Assembly: GCA_036796255.1 (NCBI GenBank)
Contig: DAIRDH010000084.1
Location: 1-11,222 of the forward strand
Length of the DNA stretch: 11,222 nt
Origin: T3Sed10-241 sp036796255
GTDB lineage: Bacteria > Bacteroidota > Bacteroidia > Flavobacteriales_D > Cryomorphaceae
Reading direction: 5' to 3'
Position 1 is the first letter of the stretch. Each line of letters starts with the position of its first letter. A model generated the notes under the pieces. That model had not been told where the DNA came from. It searched no databases and saw only the letters and a program-made list of their open reading frames with translations. Shown here piece by piece: positions 6,058 to 11,222 of this stretch. Position numbers and translations under genes: made by a program.

Positions 6058-7196
6058 GCAATTGCTACGGCATTTCAATAAGCGAGGTCCGAAAAATTCT
6101 TCACCAATATCCCGAAACCAGCGGAGATGAAAAAGAAACCGCTGCGCGTATTCAAACCTACTTACAAAAGATAGAGGGCCTGAGCATCCACGACCAAGTA
6201 GGAGGCAACGGCATTGTGGCCATTAAAAAATACGGCCCAGGACCGGCGCTGGGATTCAGGGCTGAACTCGACGGACTGCCCATTGCCGAGAAAAGCGAAG
6301 TACAGCATACCTCAAAGGTAGATGGCAAAAGCCATGCATGCGGTCACGATGGACACATGGCAATGGTGCTCGAGCTGCTTTGCATGCTTGAAAATTCCAA
6401 GACAAAATCTGGAACAGTGGTGCTATTTTTTCAACCGTCTGAAGAAACGGGCGAAGGCGCAGCCGCCATGGTGAAGCACATTCATGACCACGATATTGCA
6501 ATCCCCTCTATGGAAATTTGCTTTGCCATACACAACATCCCGGGTCGGCCCTTGGGAACTGTTTTGATGTGCGAAGGTGCTTTTGCATGTGCAAGTGTAG
6601 GGGTGCAGTTGAAGCTCTTCGGCAAAACTGCCCATGCCGCGCACCCTGAAGATGCCGTCAACCCCTTGTTGATAGCATGCGCACTGATGCAGTTCGGGCT
6701 CGACTTACCAAAGTCTGAAGACCATTCGGGATTTACGCTGTGCACGGCCATTTCGCTCGAATCGGGCAGCAAGACCTTTGGCACCAGCCCTGACGAAGCC
6801 CTGCTCCGCCTTACCTTGCGCGCCGACAGCTCTGAGGTGCTCAACATTATGTGCAAAGCTTTCGAAACGGAATGTATGCGCAAGGCCGAAGCAGCAGGCG
6901 CAGTAGCCGAAGTTGAATTTTTCGAACACTTCAGGGCGACCGAAAACACCAGGCATGGCCAGGCAGCCAGACAAGCTGCCGAAAATGCAGGACTCTCAGT
7001 TGAAGACCTCGACAAAGCTTTTCGCTGGTCAGAAGATTTTGCCCACTTTGACAAATTGTGCCCCATTTTCCTCATTGGATTGGGCAGCGGTATAGACCAG
7101 CCCGCCCTGCACGCGCCAAATTTCGATTTTCCAAATGAGCTGATCCCTATGGGCGCAGCGCTGTATCACGAATTGTATAAAGCCATTCAAGGATGA
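6054..7196 (+). CDS. M20-family (M20D-like) metallo-amidohydrolase
   Basis: Members of this family hydrolyse N-acyl amino acids or related amides in the cytoplasm with a two-metal centre. The 380-aa length is normal. Metal-binding and catalytic positions are visible in order: SHACGHDGHM with Cys96, His98 and His101; FFQPSEETGEGA with Glu130 and Glu131; FAIHN with His160; and ALHAPNFDF with His353. Cys in CGHDGH and the motif around Glu130-Glu131 are typical of the hippurate hydrolase and N-acyl-amino-acid amidohydrolase branch rather than DapE or ArgE. The lid-domain motif FGKTAHAAHPEDAVNPL (189-205) includes His194, which completes the active site in dimers. There is no signal peptide. The gene overlaps its neighbours on both sides by 4 nt, implying translational coupling with the GNAT and alr-like genes. 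Substrate unknown; N-acetyl amino acids are the simplest guess given the GNAT. Confidence 0.92.
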   Translation: MSNCYGISISEVRKILHQYPETSGDEKETAARIQTYLQKIEGLSIHDQVGGNGIVAIKKYGPGPALGFRAELDGLPIAEKSEVQHTSKVDGKSHACGHDGHMAMVLELLCMLENSKTKSGTVVLFFQPSEETGEGAAAMVKHIHDHDIAIPSMEICFAIHNIPGRPLGTVLMCEGAFACASVGVQLKLFGKTAHAAHPEDAVNPLLIACALMQFGLDLPKSEDHSGFTLCTAISLESGSKTFGTSPDEALLRLTLRADSSEVLNIMCKAFETECMRKAEAAGAVAEVEFFEHFRATENTRHGQAARQAAENAGLSVEDLDKAFRWSEDFAHFDKLCPIFLIGLGSGIDQPALHAPNFDFPNELIPMGAALYHELYKAIQG

Positions 7197-8353
7197 TAGA
7201 CGTCCACACCACATCATCCTACATCGAATTGAATGAGCAGCGGCTTATTGAAAACGTGGAGTTTGTGCGCTCTTTGCTCAAACCCGACACCACACTATCG
7301 GCAGTTGTGAAGGGCAATGCCTACGGCCATGGCATCAGGCAAATAGTGCCCATGGCGGAGCGCTGTGGCATCCGGCACTTTTCAGTGTATGGTGTTGAAG
7401 AAGCGATGGAATTTCAACGCGCAGCAAGCCCGGATACTGAGTTGATGATCATGGGCTATATTGATAAAAATAACTTGCCATGGGTCATCGGGCAGGGATA
7501 TCAATTCTTCATTTACGACCTCAAGCAACTTCAACAGGCCATTGCAAGTGCCATTAAATTAGGGATTCCAGCGAGGGTTCACATCGAACTTGAAACGGGC
7601 ATGAACCGCACGGGCATTGACGAATCAGAGTTTGATGCACTTGTGGAGCTTTTACAGCAAAATGAAAATCACCTCCGAAAGTGTGGAATATGCACACACC
7701 TGGCAGGTGCTGAGAGCATTGCCAATTACCAGCGCATTGCGCATCAAAAAAAACTTTTCACCCGCTTTCTCGCCTACTTTGAAGAAAAAAATATCCACTT
7801 CGAGAAGAGACATATGGCATGCTCGGCTGGAGTGGTTCGCTTTCCGGAAACGCATTATGATCTGGTACGGGTAGGGATTCTACTTTATGGATTTTGGCCC
7901 AGCCGGGAGACGCTGATCGAGTATCTCGCCGACAAGCCGGTGAAAAAGGATCCGATCACCTCGGTGCTTTCATGGAAATCGAAAGTGATGACGGTAAAAG
8001 AGGTCGAAACAGGCGAATACATAGGCTACGGAACAAGTTTTATGGCCAATAGGCCCATGCGCATAGCCATTATTCCGGTAGGTTACGCTTACGGATATAC
8101 CCGCAGCCTTAGCAATCAGGGCCGGGTGCTGATCAAAGGGCAACGCGTGGGTGTGATCGGGCTGGTTAACATGAATATGATGGCCGTCGAAATCACCGAA
8201 ATTGAGGACGTTCAAACCGGAGATGAAGTGGTCTTAATTGGTTTTCAAGGGGAAAACAGAATCACAGTTGCATCATTCAGCGAGATGAGCTCGCAGATGA
8301 ATTATGAATTGTTGGCACGATTGCCGCATAACCTTCCCAGACTAATCAACTGA
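7193..8353 (+). CDS. Alanine racemase-family PLP enzyme with altered active-site motifs
   Basis: This is a fold-type III PLP racemase of 386 aa. Family positions: Lys40 in VVKGNAYGHG (PLP Schiff base) with Tyr44, Arg139 in GMNRTG, His169 in CTHLAG, Ser211 in ACSAGVVRF, Arg226 in VRVGILLYG, Tyr279 in IGYGTSF (the second acid/base), and Tyr371 in NYELLARLP. Two positions that are usually Asp are changed: GYADGY reads GYAYGY (Tyr300), and the CMD-type motif reads NMN (Asn328). Catalysis should remain possible because Lys40 and Tyr279 are present, but substrate or ring geometry may differ from true alanine racemase, so I withhold the symbol alr. The start at 7193 overlaps the amidohydrolase stop (ATGA), and the next racemase begins 2 nt after its stop. 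It is an amino acid racemase; alanine as substrate is uncertain. Confidence 0.88.
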   Translation: MIDVHTTSSYIELNEQRLIENVEFVRSLLKPDTTLSAVVKGNAYGHGIRQIVPMAERCGIRHFSVYGVEEAMEFQRAASPDTELMIMGYIDKNNLPWVIGQGYQFFIYDLKQLQQAIASAIKLGIPARVHIELETGMNRTGIDESEFDALVELLQQNENHLRKCGICTHLAGAESIANYQRIAHQKKLFTRFLAYFEEKNIHFEKRHMACSAGVVRFPETHYDLVRVGILLYGFWPSRETLIEYLADKPVKKDPITSVLSWKSKVMTVKEVETGEYIGYGTSFMANRPMRIAIIPVGYAYGYTRSLSNQGRVLIKGQRVGVIGLVNMNMMAVEITEIEDVQTGDEVVLIGFQGENRITVASFSEMSSQMNYELLARLPHNLPRLIN

Positions 8354-8355
8354 CC

Positions 8356-9429
8356 ATGGCATTTGTAGAACTAAACAGAACCAAACTCAAGGAGAACTAC
8401 CGCTACCTCGAAGAGCGCTTCGAGAAGCGGAAAATTCATTGGGGTGTAGTCACCAAGCTCCTTTGCGGAAACGAACTTTATCTGCGCGAAGTCCTGAATC
8501 TGGGGCCTACAGAGGTGCATGACTCGCGGATCAGCAACCTCAAAATGCTGAAAACACTCAACCCATCTATCCAGACAGTGTACATTAAGCCTCCGGCAAA
8601 AAGGAACATTGAAAACGTAGTCACTTACGCCGATGTGAGCTTCAATACCGAATTCTACACCATCCAATTACTGTCGAAAGAAGCCGTTAAGCAGGGCAAA
8701 ACCCACAAAATAATCATCATGATTGAGCTGGGCGATTTGCGGGAAGGCGTAATGGGCGAGGCTTTTGTCGACTTTTACCGAAAGGTATTTGAGCTTCCTG
8801 GTATCATTGTTGCGGGTATAGGTTCTAACCTGAATTGCCTCCACGGAGTGATGCCAAGTGAAGACAAATTCATTCAGCTCAGCCTTTACAAGGAATTGGT
8901 AAAAGCTTATTTCGAGGTTGAAATTCCATGGATTACCGGCGGCACTTCAGTGGTATTGCCCATGATGTTTAAAAACATGCTACCCCCTACAGTCAACCAT
9001 TTCCGGATAGGAGAAACCTTGTTTTTCGGTGCCAACCTTGAGATGAATGACATTTTTGCAGGAATGCACGACGATGTGCTAAAGCTTAGGGCCGAGATCA
9101 TCGAACTGACTGAAAAGCCCATGGTGCCCATAGGCGAACTCGCTGAAAACCCCAGCGGAGAGCTGCTCACAGTAGATCCGACCCTTTACGGCAAAACTTC
9201 CCTCAGGGGGATTATCGATGTAGGCTTGCTCGACATATCGCCTGAATTCCTTATTCCATATGATGAGCACATCAAAGTAATAGGGGCAAGCTCAGATATG
9301 CTGGTACTCGACTTTGCCAATACCCAAAACGATTACAAGGTAGGCGATCTGGTCGATTTTAAACTGAAATACATGGGCGCACTCGGCGTCATGAATTCAA
9401 ACTATATAGAGAAACGCATTACAAACTAA
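8356..9429 (+). CDS. Alanine/ornithine racemase-family PLP enzyme
   Basis: This 357-aa protein belongs to the fold-type III branch that includes clostridial ornithine racemase, distinct from the classical alanine racemase encoded just upstream. Visible motifs are VVTKLLCGN with Lys34 as likely PLP lysine, MIELGDLREGV (122-132), GIGSNLNCLHGVMP (154-167), WITGGTSVVLP (192-202) and HFRIGETLFFG (215-225) for PLP phosphate binding. The C-terminal LKYMGALGVMNSNYIEK with Tyr339 occupies the place of the second catalytic tyrosine region. There is no signal peptide, so it is cytoplasmic. It starts 2 nt after the preceding racemase and ends 5 nt before the secreted repeat protein. Two different racemases side by side suggest either two substrates or a heteromeric enzyme; neither can be decided from sequence. 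Ornithine, lysine and alanine are all candidate substrates. Confidence 0.87.
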   Translation: MAFVELNRTKLKENYRYLEERFEKRKIHWGVVTKLLCGNELYLREVLNLGPTEVHDSRISNLKMLKTLNPSIQTVYIKPPAKRNIENVVTYADVSFNTEFYTIQLLSKEAVKQGKTHKIIIMIELGDLREGVMGEAFVDFYRKVFELPGIIVAGIGSNLNCLHGVMPSEDKFIQLSLYKELVKAYFEVEIPWITGGTSVVLPMMFKNMLPPTVNHFRIGETLFFGANLEMNDIFAGMHDDVLKLRAEIIELTEKPMVPIGELAENPSGELLTVDPTLYGKTSLRGIIDVGLLDISPEFLIPYDEHIKVIGASSDMLVLDFANTQNDYKVGDLVDFKLKYMGALGVMNSNYIEKRITN

Positions 9430-9434
9430 AAACC

Positions 9435-10169
9435 ATGAAAGCAAAATTCCTATCCCTTTTGATAATCATGCTCCTAAGAGCAAGCTTCAATCCACAGGCC
9501 AAGGCACAAGACCCGGATAAATACCAGCCGATACTCTTCCTCATCATTGATGCAGAATACGAAAAAGCCCTGAGCAAAGCTGAGAAGTTTACCAATCGCG
9601 ATAAAACGAAACGCCATCCCGAGCCTTACTTCCTCTTGTCGATGGCCTATTATGAAATCTCCAAAGATGAATCCATGAAGGAAGATTTTCCCAGGGCATT
9701 TCGCGAAGCTATCAAATACGCTTACAAAGGGGCCCGCTATGACAAAGAAGATGAATATGTAGGCAATTACGAAGACTATCTGACTGAGCTTAAGGTAGAC
9801 CTGATGCGCGAATCCAGGTTCTTTTACGATGAAGGCAGCTGGCGCAAAAGCGTGACGAACGCGAAGTATGTAACGCGGATTGACCCTGAAGACCTCAGTG
9901 CACTTTTGCTGAAAGGCGCTGCAGAAATGCGCAGTCGAAATGCGTACCAGGCCGAAAAAACATTTGAAGAAGCGGTGAAGCTCGCAGAGACAACTACAGC
10001 ATCATCCATTTCGAGTGCCCAGAAACCATTTCTCCGATTTGGAATCATGGAGTATGCGAAAATTGCCAAAGAAAATGGTGAAAGAGAAAAAGCCCAGCCG
10101 CTTATAGCATTGGGTGAAGAAACCTTTGAGGAAGATGCAGAATTTCAAAACTTCATCGCCTCATTTTAA
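9435..10169 (+). CDS. Secreted TPR-like helical repeat protein
   Basis: The 244-aa protein begins with a signal peptide (MKAKFLSLLIIMLLRASF) and a probable cleavage site after AKA at residue 24, before Gln25. The mature part consists of paired helices with TPR character: AEYEKALSKAEKF (~40-52), PEPYFLLSMAYYEIS (~62-76), FRAFREAIKYAYKGARYDKE (~86-105) and LSALLLKGAAEMRSRNAYQAEKTFEEAVKLAE (~154-185). These suggest a protein-protein interaction scaffold in the periplasm. It starts 5 nt after the second racemase, so it is probably the last gene of the operon, although a cytoplasmic amino-acid module followed by a periplasmic repeat protein may be only transcriptional convenience. No catalytic motif is seen, and no convincing terminator follows. 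Confidence 0.85.
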   Translation: MKAKFLSLLIIMLLRASFNPQAKAQDPDKYQPILFLIIDAEYEKALSKAEKFTNRDKTKRHPEPYFLLSMAYYEISKDESMKEDFPRAFREAIKYAYKGARYDKEDEYVGNYEDYLTELKVDLMRESRFFYDEGSWRKSVTNAKYVTRIDPEDLSALLLKGAAEMRSRNAYQAEKTFEEAVKLAETTTASSISSAQKPFLRFGIMEYAKIAKENGEREKAQPLIALGEETFEEDAEFQNFIASF

Positions 10170-10218
10170 CCCTTATTTTCATCGTAAGGTATTGGGTGGA
10201 TTGAAACAATTCGAGCAC

Positions 10219-10252
10219 TTGCATTCAATGCTGTAACTTTTATGTAGACTTG
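10219..10252 (+). promoter_or_regulatory. Candidate promoter for small secreted protein
   Basis: TTG at 10219-10221 and TAGACTTG at 10245-10252 are separated by 23 nt, with one mismatch to TAnnTTTG. This places transcription start about 20 nt before the ATG at 10281. The gap 10170-10280 shows no other clear element; a weak CCTTA/TAAGG pair at 10171-10189 lacks a T-run. Confidence 0.35.
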
Positions 10253-10280
10253 TACGTCCTGCAATTTAGGTGGTCGTCAC

Positions 10281-10574
10281 ATGAAAAGTTGCTTACTTTC
10301 TGTCATTTTTACCTGTTTGTTTGTTTTTCTGGCCGAAGGACAAACAGCTGACAGCTTGCAAGCTGGTAGCGACAAAGACAAACCGACGAGCACCAAGCTC
10401 CAGGCTAAAGTAATCGAAATGGATGGAATTGTAGAAGTGGCAGGCCATTTCGGAAAAAAACTCATCAATGAAATTGGCAGCCGCGTAAACCTCATCGACG
10501 GCGACACAGAAGCCAAAGAAAAAATAAAGGTTGTAATGAAGGTAGGGCCTTTCCGCATTGAGCGGTATGAGTAG
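10281..10574 (+). CDS. Small secreted hypothetical protein
   Basis: This 97-aa product has a clear signal peptide (MKSCLLSVIFTCLFVFLAEG) with likely cleavage before Gln21, leaving about 77 mature residues. The mature part starts with a Ser/Asp/Lys-rich linker (~22-38) and ends in an amphipathic, alternating hydrophobic and charged region with VIEMDGIVEVAGHFGKKLIN and KIKVVMKVGPFRIERYE, which suggests a small beta-rich or mixed domain. I do not recognise the family. Cys4 is early in the signal and is not in lipobox context. The gene lies alone between the racemase operon and ssrA, with its own candidate promoter. A longer antisense frame (10277-10780) covers it, but that frame also runs into the tmRNA. 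Confidence 0.75.
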   Translation: MKSCLLSVIFTCLFVFLAEGQTADSLQAGSDKDKPTSTKLQAKVIEMDGIVEVAGHFGKKLINEIGSRVNLIDGDTEAKEKIKVVMKVGPFRIERYE

Positions 10575-10590
10575 CGTCCGTTTCCTTGTT

Positions 10591-10620
10591 TTGAAAATGA
10601 CGAAAAAACCCGTACCTTTA
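10591..10620 (+). promoter_or_regulatory. Candidate ssrA promoter
   Basis: TTG at 10591-10593 and TACCTTTA at 10613-10620 are separated by 19 nt, one mismatch from TAnnTTTG. Transcription would start at about 10626, leaving a ~48-nt leader to be removed by RNase P. The leader can fold: TTATT (10629-10633) pairs with AATAA (10649-10653), and inside it GCC pairs with GGC around a T-rich loop. Confidence 0.4.
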
Positions 10621-10673
10621 CAGGCTGTTTATTGAAGCCCTTTTTGGCAATAAGCACAATGTTCTTTACTTCT

Positions 10674-11074
10674 GGGGCCGACTGGTTTTGACTGCGTGAG
10701 CGGTTATCCGGTAAGCGTGTCGAGCGTTGAAAGTACAGCTCGCAAATCTCAACTTTCAAGCCTATAAACGGCGAAAACAATTACGCTCTCGCAGCCTAAT
10801 TAGTCACAGACTAATGGTTTAATCCCACGGCGAAGCACAGTAACCGGGGACGAGTACCTAGCATATCGTTTGTTCTTAGCGCCATGCAAAACAGGTATCA
10901 TCCATAAGAAATAAGGCAGTCAGTGCTTTGATGACTGCTCGAAAATTGAATTAAAGCTAAGCATTGAGGAGGGCGTCTGAATCCATCTCCATGTCGAAAA
11001 TTAATTTTAGACTACACACGTAGAAAGCCAGGTAGTCCCATGCTTGGACGAGGGTTCGAATCCCTCCGGCTCCA
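10674..11074 (+). ncRNA. ssrA: tmRNA (transfer-messenger RNA)
   Basis: tmRNA rescues stalled ribosomes and tags the incomplete protein for degradation, with SmpB. The 5' end GGGGCCG (10674-10680) pairs in all seven positions with CGGCTCC (11067-11073), including one G-U pair, to form the acceptor stem; the discriminator A is 11074. ACTGGTTTTGAC follows the 5' end, as in the D-arm-like region. The T-arm is GAGGG-TTCGAAT-CCCTC (11050-11066). The tag reading frame starts at resume codon GGC (10770-10772) and reads GENNYALAA before TAA (10797-10799), a Bacteroidota-type tag. The 3' CCA is not encoded: CTT follows the discriminator, so the CCA-adding enzyme is needed. At ~401 nt it is a normal one-piece tmRNA. 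A rho-independent terminator follows after 12 nt. Confidence 0.97.
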
Positions 11075-11086
11075 CTTGATGATCAA

Positions 11087-11118
11087 AGCCCACACGCGAT
11101 AAGCGTGTGGGCTTTTTT
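11087..11118 (+). terminator. Rho-independent terminator of ssrA
   Basis: AGCCCACACGC (11087-11097) and GCGTGTGGGCT (11103-11113) form a perfect 11-bp stem with the loop GATAA, followed by a T-run to 11118. It begins 12 nt after the mature tmRNA 3' end. Its 3' arm shares bases with the left arm of the large inverted repeat that follows. Confidence 0.9.
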
Positions 11119-11180
11119 CATTCAAAAGGACGTCAAAAGCGGCGCAGCCCTTTTGTAAGGACTTTTGAATGAAAAAAGCC
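11110..11180. repeat. Large nested inverted repeat downstream of ssrA
   Basis: The arms GGCTTTTTTCATTCAAAAG (11110-11128) and CTTTTGAATGAAAAAAGCC (11162-11180) are perfect 19-nt inverted repeats. Inside them, CAAAAG (11134-11139) pairs with CTTTTG (11150-11155) and GGC (11141-11143) with GCC (11147-11149) around a GCA loop, leaving an internal loop of GACGT against TAAGGA. The whole 71 nt can fold as one long hairpin. A further GGCTTTT (11200-11206) can compete for AAAAGCC at 11174-11180. No ORF or mobile-element gene is visible here; the flank 11181-11222 continues out of the window. Confidence 0.75.
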
Positions 11181-11222
11181 GCGGCCGCAAGGACGCGTTG
11201 GCTTTTGATTCCCTTCACGGGT

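Noticed and set aside
6482..7075. Minus-strand 197-aa frame inside the amidohydrolase gene
   Set aside because: It is antisense to conserved M20 coding sequence, with Ser/Ala-rich composition typical of shadow frames.
10170..10200. CCTTA/TAAGG pair after the racemase operon as a terminator
   Set aside because: There are only 5 bp, a 9-nt loop and no T-run.
10277..10780. Minus-strand 167-aa frame
   Set aside because: It lies opposite the small secreted gene and the 5' part of the tmRNA; its start falls inside the tmRNA tag region. Signal-peptide structure and the promoter favour the plus strand.
11012..11218. Minus-strand 68-aa frame containing WSRRDSNPRPS
   Set aside because: It is antisense to the tmRNA 3' end, the terminator and the inverted repeat. 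SRRDSNPRPS is the antisense reading of the T-arm and acceptor, a well-known spurious peptide in annotations.
1..11222. CRISPR array, insertion sequence, phage or toxin-antitoxin module
   Set aside because: No regularly spaced direct repeats, transposase or integrase motifs, or small antisense toxin pair could be found.

Overview
The window looks like chromosomal DNA from a Bacteroidota bacterium, probably in or near Flavobacteriales. Four things support this. The tmRNA encodes the tag GENNYALAA. Starts lack recognisable Shine-Dalgarno sequences. Several upstream regions carry TAnnTTTG-type -7 elements with an upstream TTG. Several predicted exported proteins have signal peptides ending in an Ala/Gly-X-Ala/Gly-Gln context. 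No insertion sequence, phage gene or CRISPR array is visible. The assignment comes from sequence style only; no database search was possible.

Layout from left to right. (1) Positions 1-140 hold the 5' end of a minus-strand gene for a probable exported protein, divergent from (2) a secreted protein with a C-terminal SPOR-like domain (239-1375, +). (3) A compact minus-strand operon reads from 4826 down to 1377: a stand-alone CheY-like receiver, a glycerophosphodiester phosphodiesterase and polyphosphate kinase 1. It is fired from a region with a perfect TATTTTTG element and two adjacent palindromes. (4) A ~300 bp divergent intergenic region (4827-5134) leads to a small unrecognised protein (5135-5527, +) closed by a hairpin terminator. 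(5) A tightly packed plus-strand operon (5575-10169) encodes a GNAT acetyltransferase, an M20-family amidohydrolase, an alanine-racemase-family enzyme, an ornithine/alanine-racemase-family enzyme and a secreted helical-repeat protein. Two junctions are 4-nt ATGA overlaps; the other gaps are 2 and 5 nt. (6) A small secreted protein (10281-10574, +) is followed by ssrA (tmRNA, 10674-11074), its terminator, and a large nested inverted repeat running toward the right edge.

How the genes may work together. The receiver-GDPD-PPK operon is coherent with phosphate handling: GDPD releases glycerol 3-phosphate from deacylated phospholipids and PPK1 stores phosphate as polyphosphate. The receiver may report to an unlinked kinase. 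The plus-strand operon pairs two different fold-type III PLP racemases with an N-acyltransferase and an N-deacylase. This suggests a module that interconverts L- and D-amino acids and their N-acyl derivatives. Its substrate cannot be read from sequence, and the racemase 'alr' departs from the usual family motifs at two normally conserved Asp positions. This operon is the best candidate here for an uncharacterised system.
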